Below are positions 15,406 to 24,471 of a DNA stretch of 64,000 nucleotides, piece by piece. A program made the translations under genes and the position numbers. The DNA comes from Fervidifonticultor_A tertius. GTDB taxonomy: Bacteria > Sysuimicrobiota > Sysuimicrobiia > Sysuimicrobiales > Humicultoraceae. Numbering within the stretch: position 1 is the stretch's first letter; each line of letters begins with the position of its first letter. The notes below the pieces were generated by a model. It ran no database searches and had not been told where the DNA came from. It saw only the letters and a list, made by a program, of their open reading frames with translations. The DNA lies in the NCBI GenBank assembly GCA_031459235.1, contig JAVKIY010000004.1:16179-80178 (forward strand), given 5' to 3'.

Positions 15406-16896
15406 ATGGAGCTGCGCGCGCTGCTGACGGAGCTCGACGCGCCGTCGGTGGTGGGCGACGCCGGCTGCCACATCCGCGGGCTGGCCTACGACTCCCGGGC
15501 GGTCGAGCCCGGGTTTCTGTTTGCGGCGCTGCGGGGTCGGGCGCACGACGGACATGCCTTCATTGACGAAGCCGCCGGGCGGGGCGCCGTCGCGGTGCTC
15601 GTGGATCGGCCGACCGCCGCGCCGCCGGGCGTCGCGGTCGTGCGGGTGGCCGACACGCGGCGGGCGCTGGGACAGGTCGCCGCCGCGCTCGCCGCCCACC
15701 CCTCGCGCCACCTGACGGTCATCGGGGTGACCGGCACCAACGGGAAGGGCGCGACGACCTACCTGATCGAGGCGATCCTCCGCGCGGCCGGGCACCCGTG
15801 CGGAATCATCGGTACCATGGGCGTTGTGATCGGGGGCGAGGTCACCCCGTCGGCGCGCACGACGCCCGAGGCGCCGGAGCTGCAGCGCGCGCTGACCACA
15901 ATGGTCGCCCGGGGTCAGGCCGCCGTTGCCGTGGAGGTCGCGTCCCACGCGCTCGCGCTCGAGCGCGTCGCCGGGACGCGGTTCCGTATCGGCGTGTTCA
16001 CCAACCTCACGCGCGACCACCTGGACTTCCACCAGAGCATGGAGGCGTACCGGGCGGCGAAGGCGCGGCTGTTCGCCGGACTGCCCGCCGAGGGCTGGGC
16101 CGTGCTCAACGCGGACGACCCGGCCGCGGCCCTGATGCGGCGCGTCACGCGGGCGCGCGTGGTCACCTACGGGGTCCACGCGGCGGCGGACGTGCGCGGC
16201 CGCGACATCCGGCTGCGCCTGGACGGGACCGAGTTCATCGCCGAGACGCCGGCGGGCACCACGCCCATCCGGCTGCGGCTGGCCGGCGGGTTCAACGTGT
16301 GGAACGCGCTTGCGGCGGTGGCGGTAGGTCTCGCCCAGGGTGTGCCGCTGACAACGATCGCCGGCGCGCTCGAGGCGATGCGCGGCGTGCCGGGCCGGTT
16401 CGAGCGCGTCGAGGAAGGGCAGCCGTTCGCCGTGATCGTGGACTACGCGCACACGCCCGACGGTCTCGAGAACGTGCTGCGCAGCGCCCGCGAGGTCGCC
16501 GCCGGGCGGCTGATCGCGGTCTTCGGTTGCGGCGGCGATCGCGATCGTCCGAAGCGGCCGCTCATGGGACGGATCGCGGGGGAGTGGGCCGATGTCGTCA
16601 TCGTCACCTCCGACAACCCGCGCTCCGAGCCCCCACAGGCGATCATCGCGGAGATCCGGCCGGGCGTGGAGGCCGCAGCCGCGGCGCGCGCCGCGGCCGG
16701 GCGGCCGGTGCGCGTCATCTACGAACCCGACCGGCGGCGCGCGATCGCGGCCGCGGTGGGCGAGGCCGGCCCGGGCGACCTGGTGCTGATCGCCGGCAAG
16801 GGCCACGAGACCTATCAGGAGATCGCGGGCGTGCGCCATCCCTTCGACGACCGCGAGGTCGTGCGTGATGTGTTGCGCGCCCCGGCCCGGCCGTGA
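15406..16896 (+). CDS. murE: UDP-MurNAc-tripeptide synthetase, meso-DAP-adding
   Basis: MurE adds the third amino acid of the stem peptide. The DNPRSEPP motif (about residues 402-409) marks enzymes that add meso-diaminopimelate. The three Mur ligase domains are complete in 496 residues. The phosphate-binding loop reads GTNGKGATT (about 109-117) where the family has GTNGKTTT: the Thr/Ser after the catalytic Lys is Gly, with Ala next. The codons are AAG GGC GCG ACG ACC, so this is not a frame artefact. The start is ATG 15406 after GGAGGTG; the stop overlaps murF (GTGA). Function is still very likely, since all other motifs are conserved. Confidence 0.93.
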   Translation: MELRALLTELDAPSVVGDAGCHIRGLAYDSRAVEPGFLFAALRGRAHDGHAFIDEAAGRGAVAVLVDRPTAAPPGVAVVRVADTRRALGQVAAALAAHPSRHLTVIGVTGTNGKGATTYLIEAILRAAGHPCGIIGTMGVVIGGEVTPSARTTPEAPELQRALTTMVARGQAAVAVEVASHALALERVAGTRFRIGVFTNLTRDHLDFHQSMEAYRAAKARLFAGLPAEGWAVLNADDPAAALMRRVTRARVVTYGVHAAADVRGRDIRLRLDGTEFIAETPAGTTPIRLRLAGGFNVWNALAAVAVGLAQGVPLTTIAGALEAMRGVPGRFERVEEGQPFAVIVDYAHTPDGLENVLRSAREVAAGRLIAVFGCGGDRDRPKRPLMGRIAGEWADVVIVTSDNPRSEPPQAIIAEIRPGVEAAAAARAAAGRPVRVIYEPDRRRAIAAAVGEAGPGDLVLIAGKGHETYQEIAGVRHPFDDREVVRDVLRAPARP

Positions 16897-18290
16897 GCGT
16901 GCGCCTGGAGCTGGCCGACCTGCTCGATGCGACCGGCGGCCGCCTGGCGGTGCCCGCGGGCTGGGTGCCGCCCCCCGTCGTCACCGGCGTCGCGACCGAC
17001 AGCCGGCTCGTGGAGCCGGGCGACGTGTTCGTGGCGTTGCGCGGGCCGCGGACCGACGGGCACCGGTTCGTGGCGCAGGCGATGGAGCGCGGCGCGGTGC
17101 TCGCCGTCGTCTCCGAGGCCACGGCGGCCGCGGGCCCGGCGCTCGTGGTGGCTGACACCCTGCGCGCGCTGGGCGCGATCGCCGGGGTGCACCGGCGTGC
17201 CCTGCCCGTCACCGTCGTCGGTGTCACCGGCAGCGTCGGGAAGACGACGACGGTGACGTTGTGTGCGCGCGTGCTGGAGACCCGCTACCGCACCGCGCGG
17301 TCGGCCGAGTCGTGGAACGCCGAGATCGGTGTGGCGCTGACGCTGCTGGGCCTGCGCGAGGCGCACGAGGTCGCGGTGGTGGAGATGGCGATGCGCGGTG
17401 CGGGCCAGCTCCGCGAGCTGGTGGCCATCGCGCGGCCGCGCCTGGGCATCGTGACCAACATCGGGGACGTGCACCTCGAGCTCCTCGGGTCGAGGGAGCG
17501 GATCGCCGAGGCGAAGGCCGAGCTCCTCGAGGGCCTGCCCGCGGACGGCGTCGCCATCGTGAACGCCGACGATCCCTACGCTCCGCGCCTGCTGGCGCGC
17601 GCGAGGTGCCGGGCGGTGCGCTTCGGGGTCGGGCCGGATACCGAGGTGCGAGCGAGCGACCTCGTCGGTGACGCCGGGGGCTCGACCTTCACGCTGCACA
17701 CCGGGGAGGCCGCGGTGCCGGCCCGCCTGCCCCTGGTCGGCACCCACCAGGTGCACAACGCGCTGGCCGCCGCGGCCGCGGGGTGGGCGCTGGGCCTCGA
17801 CGCCGCGACCATCGCTGCGGGCCTCGCGCGCGCGCAGCCGGTGAAGATGCGGCAGACCGTCATCGCCGCGGGCGACCTCCTCGTCCTCGACGACACGTAC
17901 AACGCCGGGCCGCAGTCGATGGCCGCGGCCTTCGAGGTGCTCACGCGGATCGCTGGGACGCGGCGCCGGGTGCTGGCGCTTGGCGAGATGCTCGAGCTCG
18001 GGCCGGCCTCGCCGGCCTTCCACCGCGAGGTCGGGCGTCAGGCCGCCAGTCTCCAGCCGGCCTATCTCCTGGCGGTCGGCCCGAACGCGCGCTGGTACCT
18101 GGACGGGGCGGCCGCCGCCGGGCTGGCGCCGGGCGCCATGGCATGGGTGCCGACCGCGCCCGAGGCCGCGACGGTCCTGCGGCCGGTGCTGCGGGCAGGC
18201 GACGCGGTGCTCGTGAAGGGGTCGCGCGGGATCGAGATGGAGCACCTGGTGGACGCCCTGCTGGACCGGGCGCCGGCGGGCAACCGATGA
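16893..18290 (+). CDS. murF: UDP-MurNAc-tripeptide:D-Ala-D-Ala ligase
   Basis: MurF adds D-Ala-D-Ala to finish the cytoplasmic pentapeptide precursor. The 465-residue protein has a normal ATP loop GVTGSVGKTTTV (about residues 110-121). It also has ESWNAEIGVALTLL, NIGDVHLELLGSRE and the C-terminal DDTYNAGPQSMAAAFEVL block. GTG 16893 overlaps the murE stop by four bases, and the stop overlaps the mraY ATG by four. This ATP loop is canonical, in contrast to the neighbouring MurE and MurD. Confidence 0.94.
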   Translation: MSVRLELADLLDATGGRLAVPAGWVPPPVVTGVATDSRLVEPGDVFVALRGPRTDGHRFVAQAMERGAVLAVVSEATAAAGPALVVADTLRALGAIAGVHRRALPVTVVGVTGSVGKTTTVTLCARVLETRYRTARSAESWNAEIGVALTLLGLREAHEVAVVEMAMRGAGQLRELVAIARPRLGIVTNIGDVHLELLGSRERIAEAKAELLEGLPADGVAIVNADDPYAPRLLARARCRAVRFGVGPDTEVRASDLVGDAGGSTFTLHTGEAAVPARLPLVGTHQVHNALAAAAAGWALGLDAATIAAGLARAQPVKMRQTVIAAGDLLVLDDTYNAGPQSMAAAFEVLTRIAGTRRRVLALGEMLELGPASPAFHREVGRQAASLQPAYLLAVGPNARWYLDGAAAAGLAPGAMAWVPTAPEAATVLRPVLRAGDAVLVKGSRGIEMEHLVDALLDRAPAGNR

Positions 18291-19270
18291 GCTGGGCGGC
18301 GGCGCTCCCGGAGATCGCGCGCTACGCGGCGGCACTCGTTCTCGCGGCCGGGACCGTGGTGCTGGCCGCGCCGCGCGCGATCGCGGCGCTGGCCGCGGCC
18401 GGCCAGCGGCAGCGCATCCGGGAGGACGCGCCCGGCCGCCACCAGGACAAGGCCGGGACACCGACGATGGGCGGCCTGCTCATGATCGCGGCGACGACGC
18501 TGGCCGCACTGGTCGTCGCGGGGCCGGACGCGCGGGTGCTCTTCGGCCTGGCGGTGCTGGCCGGGTTCGGCGCGATCGGCCTGATCGACGACCTGCGGGC
18601 GATCCGGCTCGGCCGCAACCTGGGCCTGCGGGCGCGCGAGCGGCTGGCGCTGCAGGCAGGCCTCGCGCTCGCCCTCGGCGCAGCGGCGACGGTCGTCCCG
18701 GGCACGAGTTCGGTCGTGGCGGTGCCGGGCGTCGGGCCGGTCGACCTCGGCCGCGCGTACATCGTGGTGGCGGCGCTGCTTGTCATGGGCTTCGCGAATG
18801 CAGTCAACCTGACCGACGGGCTCGACGGCCTGGCGGCAACGCTGGTACTGGTCGCCGCCGGAGGCTTCCTGGCGATCGCGGTCGCGCGTGACCAACCGAC
18901 GGACGCGGTGCTGGCCGCGGCCCTCGCCGGTGCGTGCGCCGGATTCCTGCCCTTCAACCGGCACCCGGCGCGCGTCTTCATGGGCGACGTGGGCTCCAAT
19001 GCGCTCGGCGCGGCGCTGGCCGCGCTGGCGATCCTGGCCCGGGCCGAGGCAGCGCTGTTTGTGATCGGCGGCGTCTTCACTGCCGAGGCCGCGTCCGTCT
19101 TCCTCCAGGTCGCCTACTTCAGGGCCACCGGCGGTCGGCGCATCTTCCGCATGAGCCCGCTGCACCATCACTTCGAGCTCGTCGGCTGGTCCGAGCCCGC
19201 GATCGTGCGGCGGTTCGTGCTGGCCGGTGGGGTCTGCCTGGTTCTCGGGCTCATGGTGGCGCTGCCGTGA
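18287..19270 (+). CDS. mraY: Phospho-MurNAc-pentapeptide translocase
   Basis: MraY transfers phospho-MurNAc-pentapeptide to undecaprenyl phosphate to form lipid I. The 327-residue protein has about ten membrane helices. Motifs seen are KAGTPTMGGLLM, the first acidic pair IGLIDDLRAIR, NAVNLTDGLDGLA, PARVFMGDVGS and the histidine loop SPLHHHFEL. The usual MGDTGSLALGG appears as MGDVGSNALGA. The Lys of the DDxxK motif is replaced (DDLRA), although basic residues lie nearby. ATG 18287 overlaps murF; the stop overlaps the murD GTG. Confidence 0.93.
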   Translation: MSWAAALPEIARYAAALVLAAGTVVLAAPRAIAALAAAGQRQRIREDAPGRHQDKAGTPTMGGLLMIAATTLAALVVAGPDARVLFGLAVLAGFGAIGLIDDLRAIRLGRNLGLRARERLALQAGLALALGAAATVVPGTSSVVAVPGVGPVDLGRAYIVVAALLVMGFANAVNLTDGLDGLAATLVLVAAGGFLAIAVARDQPTDAVLAAALAGACAGFLPFNRHPARVFMGDVGSNALGAALAALAILARAEAALFVIGGVFTAEAASVFLQVAYFRATGGRRIFRMSPLHHHFELVGWSEPAIVRRFVLAGGVCLVLGLMVALP

Positions 19271-20757
19271 CCGGCGCGACGCGGGCGCGCGTCGAGGCGG
19301 TGGTGGCCGGGCTCCGCGGCCGCCGCATCCACGTGCTCGGCCCGTCGGGTACCGAGGGGTCGTCGGTGCTGGACTTCCTCGTCGCGCACGGCGTCGGACC
19401 GGTCGTCGCTCACGACCTGGAGCCACCGGAGCGCTTCGCTTTGACGCTGGAGCGCACGCACCCCTGGCTCGATGCCGCCGGTCGCGCGGCACTGCTCGAC
19501 CGCCTGCGGGCCGCGTCCGTGACCTGGCGGCAGGGTGCGCGTTACCTGGAGGGCATCGAGGAGGCGGAGGTGATCTTCGTCCCACAGTCCTGGCGCCGCC
19601 ACCCGCAGAACGCGCGGGTGCGCGAGGCCGCCGAACGCGGCGCGCGGTTGTCGAGCCTGACCCACCTGTTCTTCGAGACCTGGCCCGGTCCGATCGCGGG
19701 CATCACAGGCACCAACGGCAAGTTCACGGTGGCGACCCTGCTCGCCGCGATGTTGGAGGCCGCGGGCATCCCTCACGTGGTCTCCGGCAACGACCGCACC
19801 CACACGCCGGCACTGTACCGGCTCGACGTGGCGAGCCCGCGGACGTGGCTCGTGCTCGAGATCAGCAACCGGCAGCTCGTGGACCTGCCCTACAGCCCGC
19901 GCCTGGCCGTGGTCACCAACATCGCGCCTCACCACCTGGACGACCACGGCACCATGGAGGCCTACGTGGAGGCGAAGCGGACGATCGTGCGGCACCAGAC
20001 CGCCGCCGACGCGGCGGTGCTCAACGCCGACGATCCGGCCGTGGCCGCGTTCGCGGACGGTCTGCCCGCGACCGTGCACTGGTTTAGCCGCCGGGGGCCT
20101 GTCGCGCGGGGCGCCTTCGTGCGTGACAGGACGATCGTGCTCCCGGACGCGGGGCCAGTGCTGTCGGTCACCGCGCTGGCCGTCCCGGGCGCGCACACCG
20201 TCGAGAATGCCCTGGCCGCCGCCGCGGCGGCCGCGGCCGCGGGGACCCCGGTCCATGCGATCGCCGACGCGCTGCGCGCGTTCCGCGGCCTGCCCTACCG
20301 GTTCCGCCTGGTGGCCGAGCGCGACGGCGTCCGCTTCTACGAGGACTCGCTGGGCACCAACCCGACCTCTGCCGCGGCCGCCATCGCGGCGATGGACCGG
20401 CCATTCCACCTGATCGCCGGCGGGCTGCGCAAGGGTGCGCGGCCCGAGGACTTCGCGCCGATGGTCGCGGCGCTCGGCCCCGCGCCCGTGCGCGGCGCCT
20501 ACCTGATCGGCGCCACCGCCGCCGTCCTGGCGGAGGCGATCGGCAAGGTGGCGTCGAGGCCGCCGGTGGTGGCGGCCGGCACGCTCGAGGCCGCGATGGC
20601 CGCGGCCTGGGCAGCCGCCGTCCCGGGCGAGGCGATCCTGCTCTCGCCGGGCTGCGAGAGCTTCGACCAGTTCGCTGACTACCGCGAGCGCGGGGACCGG
20701 TTCCGCGCGCTCGTCGGGACGCTGCCGCATCGTGCCGGGGAGCGCGCCGCCCGATGA
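19267..20757 (+). CDS. murD: MurD-type ligase (UDP-MurNAc-L-Ala:glutamate ligase), divergent
   Basis: In the normal murD position, this 496-residue Mur ligase should add glutamate to UDP-MurNAc-L-Ala. It keeps the three-domain layout with GITGTNGK (about 144-151), NIAPHHLDDHGTMEAY and a C-terminal LSPGCESFDQFADYRERG. Several positions that are constant in MurD differ. The ATP loop reads GKFTV instead of GK(S/T)TV. The SSFQL motif reads EISNRQL. The DSKATN motif reads EDSLGTNP, without the Lys. The changes are clean codons in an open frame. It could be a divergent D-Glu ligase or an L-Glu-adding MurD2-like enzyme; no epimerase gene lies nearby. GTG 19267 overlaps mraY. Confidence 0.82.
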   Translation: MTGATRARVEAVVAGLRGRRIHVLGPSGTEGSSVLDFLVAHGVGPVVAHDLEPPERFALTLERTHPWLDAAGRAALLDRLRAASVTWRQGARYLEGIEEAEVIFVPQSWRRHPQNARVREAAERGARLSSLTHLFFETWPGPIAGITGTNGKFTVATLLAAMLEAAGIPHVVSGNDRTHTPALYRLDVASPRTWLVLEISNRQLVDLPYSPRLAVVTNIAPHHLDDHGTMEAYVEAKRTIVRHQTAADAAVLNADDPAVAAFADGLPATVHWFSRRGPVARGAFVRDRTIVLPDAGPVLSVTALAVPGAHTVENALAAAAAAAAAGTPVHAIADALRAFRGLPYRFRLVAERDGVRFYEDSLGTNPTSAAAAIAAMDRPFHLIAGGLRKGARPEDFAPMVAALGPAPVRGAYLIGATAAVLAEAIGKVASRPPVVAAGTLEAAMAAAWAAAVPGEAILLSPGCESFDQFADYRERGDRFRALVGTLPHRAGERAAR

Positions 20758-21932
20758 GCGCGCGCATCGACGTCCTCCACCGGCGGGCCGGCGATGCCTA
20801 CCTGTTCGGAACGGTGCTGGCGCTGCTGGCCGTCGGGCTCGTCATGGTCTACAGCGCGAGTAGCGTGGTCGCCTACGATCAGCTCGGGGACAGCGGCTAC
20901 TTCCTCAAGCGGCAGGCGGCCTGGATCGCGATCGGCCTGACGGCGATGTGGCTCGCCGGCCGCATCCACTACCGGCGGCTGCGCCGCCTAGCGGTGCCCC
21001 TGCTCGTCGTGGGCCTGGTGCTGCTGATCGCCGTGCTTCTCCCCGGCGTGGGACGCGTGGCCGGCGGCGCGCGCCGCTGGCTTCAGGCGGGGCCGTTCAG
21101 CTTCCAGCCGGTGGAGGCCGCCAAGCTGGCGTTGCTGGTCTACGTGGCGCACTTCGCCGCGCGGCGCGGGCTGGGCGTCCGCGACCTGGCGCGCGGCGTC
21201 GCCCCGCCGCTGCTCGTCACCGGGATCGCGGCGGCGCTGGTGCTCCGGCAGCCCGATATGGGATCGGCGATGATGCTCGTGGCGGGCACGGTGCTGCTGC
21301 TGTTCCTGGCCGGTGCCCGCGTCGCCCACCTGGCCGCGCTGGCCGTCGCGGCCCTCCCCGCAGCGGCCGTCGCGATCGTCGCCGCCGACTACCGCATGCA
21401 GCGTATCCTGGGTTTCCTCGATCCGTGGAGCGACCCGCAGGGCGCGGGCTTCCACGTGATCCAGTCGCTGCTCGCCTTCGGGTCCGGTGGACTGCTCGGG
21501 GTGGGGCTGGGCGCGAGCAGCCAGAAGTTCTACTATCTGCCCGAGCGGCACACCGACTTCATCTTCGCGATCGTCGGCGAGGAGCTCGGCCTGCTGGGCA
21601 CCGGCGGGCTGCTGGCGCTGTTCGCGCTGTTCGCCTACCGCGGCTACCGCATCGCGCGCGCGGCGCCGGATCGGTTCGGCGCGCTGCTCGCCGCGGGCAT
21701 CACCGCGACGATCGTGGGCCAGGCTGCCCTCAACATGGGGGTGGCGACCGGGCTGCTGCCCGTCAAGGGCGTGACGCTGCCGTTTGTCAGCTTCGGCGGG
21801 ACGTCGCTCATCATGACCCTGGTGCAGGTGGGCATCCTCTCCAACATCTCGCAGTACGCGCGCCTGGAGGCGCGCGAGGCGGCGCGCCGGCTGCCGGCGC
21901 GGCCACCCGTGCGGGCCTGGGGCGCGTCGTGA
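20754..21932 (+). CDS. ftsW: Septal peptidoglycan glycosyltransferase FtsW (SEDS family)
   Basis: FtsW polymerises lipid II at the septum together with FtsI. The 392-residue protein has about ten membrane helices and SEDS motifs: VMVYSASS near the N-terminus, RRWLQAGPFSFQPVEAAKLALLVY, QPDMGSAMML, FLDPWSDPQGAGFHVIQS, FIFAIVGEELGLLG and LPFVSFGGTSLI. Position next to murD and murG, with ftsI upstream, favours FtsW over RodA. ATG 20754 overlaps the murD stop; the stop overlaps murG. Confidence 0.93.
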   Translation: MSARIDVLHRRAGDAYLFGTVLALLAVGLVMVYSASSVVAYDQLGDSGYFLKRQAAWIAIGLTAMWLAGRIHYRRLRRLAVPLLVVGLVLLIAVLLPGVGRVAGGARRWLQAGPFSFQPVEAAKLALLVYVAHFAARRGLGVRDLARGVAPPLLVTGIAAALVLRQPDMGSAMMLVAGTVLLLFLAGARVAHLAALAVAALPAAAVAIVAADYRMQRILGFLDPWSDPQGAGFHVIQSLLAFGSGGLLGVGLGASSQKFYYLPERHTDFIFAIVGEELGLLGTGGLLALFALFAYRGYRIARAAPDRFGALLAAGITATIVGQAALNMGVATGLLPVKGVTLPFVSFGGTSLIMTLVQVGILSNISQYARLEAREAARRLPARPPVRAWGAS

Positions 21933-23059
21933 GGATCGTCATCGCCGGAGGTGGCACCGGCGGGCACATCTACCCGGGGCTCGCCATCGCGGAGGCCCTG
22001 CGCCGTCGCGCCCCTGACGTCGAGGTGCTGTTCGTTGGCGGGCGGCGGCTGGAGGCGCACGTCGTGCCGGAGGCGGGCTGGCCGTTCCGCGCGATCGCGG
22101 GGCGCGGCCTGCCGCGGCGCGCCTCGGTCGGGGTGATCGCGGCGCTCGCGGCCGCGGCGCTCGGCGGCGCGCAGGCCCTGGCCCTGCTGTGGCGGTGGCG
22201 GCCGGATGCCGTGGTGGCGACCGGCGGATACGTCTGCGCGCCGGTGGGCGCCGCCGCTGTGGCGCTCGGCGTGCCGCTGGTGCTACAGGAGCAGAACGTT
22301 CGCGCCGGGCTGGCCAACCGCGTGCTGGCGCGGTGGGCGCGGTGGGTCTCGCTGCCGCATCCCGAGGCCGCGGCGTCGCTGCCCGCGCGCGCGGCCACCG
22401 CGACCGGGGTGCCGCTGCGCCAGGGGGCTCTGCGCGGAGACCGCGCGCGCGCCCAGGCACGCTGGGGGCTGGAGGCCGACCGGTTCACGGTGCTGGTGCT
22501 CGGCGGCAGCCAGGGTGCGCGCAGCCTGAACGCCGCGATCTGCCGGCTCGGCGACCTGCTGATGTACGACGCCCGGCTCCAGGTGCTCCACCAGACCGGC
22601 GCGGCCGACCTGGAGACCGTACGGCGCGCGATCGGGCACCGCGAGCACGTGGGCCCGCCCGCCCTGCGTCACCTGGCCGCGGCGTTCCTCGACCCCATCG
22701 GGGACGCCTACGCGTGCGCAGACCTGGTCGTCTGCCGCGCGGGGGCCTCCACGCTGGCCGAGGTCACCGCGTGGGGTCTGCCCGCGATCCTGGTGCCCTA
22801 CCCGCACGCGGCCACCGGGCACCAGGACGACAACGCCGCGGTGCTCGCGCGCGCCGGCGCCGCCTTGGTCATCGCCGACCATGCGCTCGCCGGCACGGCC
22901 CTGCTGGAGGCCGTCAGAGCGCTGCTGGACAATCCGCCGCGCCGCGCCGCGATGGCCGCGGCCAGCCGGGCGCTCGGCCGGCCAGACGCCGCCGACGTGG
23001 TGGCCGGCCGTGTGCTCGCGCTCGCACGGGCCGCGCGTGGAGAGGAGGTGCCGGCGTGA
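21929..23059 (+). CDS. murG: UDP-GlcNAc:lipid I N-acetylglucosaminyltransferase
   Basis: MurG converts lipid I into lipid II at the inner face of the membrane. The 376-residue GT-B protein shows the N-terminal GGGTGGHIYPGLAIAEAL loop, ATGGYVCAPVGAAAV, LQEQNVRAGLANR, the second loop VLGGSQGARSLN (about residues 189-200) and CRAGASTLAEVTAWGLPAILVPYP with HQDDNA. Start GTG 21929 overlaps the ftsW stop by four bases; the stop overlaps murC in the same way. Confidence 0.94.
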   Translation: MRIVIAGGGTGGHIYPGLAIAEALRRRAPDVEVLFVGGRRLEAHVVPEAGWPFRAIAGRGLPRRASVGVIAALAAAALGGAQALALLWRWRPDAVVATGGYVCAPVGAAAVALGVPLVLQEQNVRAGLANRVLARWARWVSLPHPEAAASLPARAATATGVPLRQGALRGDRARAQARWGLEADRFTVLVLGGSQGARSLNAAICRLGDLLMYDARLQVLHQTGAADLETVRRAIGHREHVGPPALRHLAAAFLDPIGDAYACADLVVCRAGASTLAEVTAWGLPAILVPYPHAATGHQDDNAAVLARAGAALVIADHALAGTALLEAVRALLDNPPRRAAMAAASRALGRPDAADVVAGRVLALARAARGEEVPA

Positions 23060-24471
23060 TCCGCCCGGAGGTGCGCGCACACTTCGTCGGGATCGGCGGT
23101 GCCGGCATGAGCGCGATCGCCGAGGTCCTGCTCCGGCGCGGGTACGCCGTCTCCGGGTGCGACGTGCGCGACGGGCCGGCGGTGGCGCGTCTGCGACGGC
23201 TCGGGGCGCCGGTGGCCCTGGGCCACAGCGCCGATCACCTGGCGGGCAGCGACCTGCTCGTGGTCTCGCGCGCGGTGGCCGACGAGACCGAGGAGATCAG
23301 GGCCGCGCGCGCGGCGGGCATGCCGGTGCGCCACCGCGCCGAGGTGCTGGCGGAGATCATGCGCGGCGGCCGCAGCATCGCCGTGGTCGGCACGCACGGC
23401 AAGACGACGACCACCGCGATGCTGGCCCGCGTGCTCGCCGCCGCCGGGCTCGATCCGACGGCGCTGATCGGGGCCTACGTACCCGAGTTCGACAGCAACG
23501 CGCTCGTCGGCGCCGGCCCCTGGATCGTGGCCGAGGTGGACGAGAGCGACGGCTCGCTCCTGCATGTCGCGCCCACCGGCGTCGTGCTGACGAGCCTGGA
23601 CGTCACCGACCACCGTGACTTCTACGCGTCGGCGACGCAACTCGGCGATACGTTCGGGCGCTTCCTGCGCGCAGCCGCCTCTGACGGCTTCGTGGTAGCG
23701 TGCGCCGACGATCCCGGCGCGCGCGAGACGGCGGGCGCGTTTGGGCGCCTGGCCGTCACCTACGGTTTCGACCCGCAGGCCGCCGTGCGCGGCGAGGTGC
23801 GGGCGCTCCGGGGCCGCTGTGCGCAGGCGAGGGTCTACCTTGATGGTCGGCCGGCCGCCGAGCTGGCCCTGCAGGTGCCCGGCCGGCACAACGTCAGCAA
23901 CGCGCTGGGCGCGATCGCGGCCGCGCTCCAGGTCGGCGTGCCGCTGTCCACCGCGGTGGACGCGCTCGCGGGCTTCCAGGGCGCGAGCCGCCGGTTCGAG
24001 GTCCACGGGGAAGTGGGCGGCGTGATGGTGGTGGACGACTACGCCCACAATCCCGTCAAGGTTTCGGCGGTGCTGCGCGCCGCGCGCGAGGGCTGGCCAC
24101 AGCGCCGCGTCATTGCGTTGTTCCAGCCGCACCGTTTCTCGCGGACGCGCACGACCTTCGCCCAGTTCGCGCGCGCCTTCGACGCTGCCGACGAGGTGGT
24201 GATCACCGAGATCTATGCAGCCGACGAGCCGGTGCAGCCGGGCGTCAGCGCCCGGCTGATCGTGGACGCCGTGGCCGCGCACCGGCGCGTCCACTACCGG
24301 CCGACCATGGAGGAAGCCATCGCGCTGGTTGAGACCCTGGCCACGCCCGCGGCCATCGTGCTCACGCTGGGCGCTGGTGACGTCGGTCGCGCGGCCGACC
24401 TGCTGCTACGACGGTTGGGCGACCGGACCCCGGGAGCCGGCAGCGGCGCCCGGGTCGGAGGCGCGCCGTGA
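23056..24471 (+). CDS. murC: UDP-N-acetylmuramate:L-alanine ligase
   Basis: MurC starts stem peptide assembly. The 471-residue protein opens with HFVGIGGAGMSAIAEVL and has a canonical ATP loop VVGTHGKTTTTAML (about residues 110-123). Further motifs are EVDESDGSL, TSLDVTDHRDFY and VVDDYAHNPVKVSAVLRAAR (DDYAHHP in most homologues, so one His is Asn here). It overlaps murG upstream and murB downstream by four bases each (GTGA). The C-terminal 15 residues are Gly/Arg-rich and poorly conserved. Confidence 0.94.
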   Translation: MIRPEVRAHFVGIGGAGMSAIAEVLLRRGYAVSGCDVRDGPAVARLRRLGAPVALGHSADHLAGSDLLVVSRAVADETEEIRAARAAGMPVRHRAEVLAEIMRGGRSIAVVGTHGKTTTTAMLARVLAAAGLDPTALIGAYVPEFDSNALVGAGPWIVAEVDESDGSLLHVAPTGVVLTSLDVTDHRDFYASATQLGDTFGRFLRAAASDGFVVACADDPGARETAGAFGRLAVTYGFDPQAAVRGEVRALRGRCAQARVYLDGRPAAELALQVPGRHNVSNALGAIAAALQVGVPLSTAVDALAGFQGASRRFEVHGEVGGVMVVDDYAHNPVKVSAVLRAAREGWPQRRVIALFQPHRFSRTRTTFAQFARAFDAADEVVITEIYAADEPVQPGVSARLIVDAVAAHRRVHYRPTMEEAIALVETLATPAAIVLTLGAGDVGRAADLLLRRLGDRTPGAGSGARVGGAP

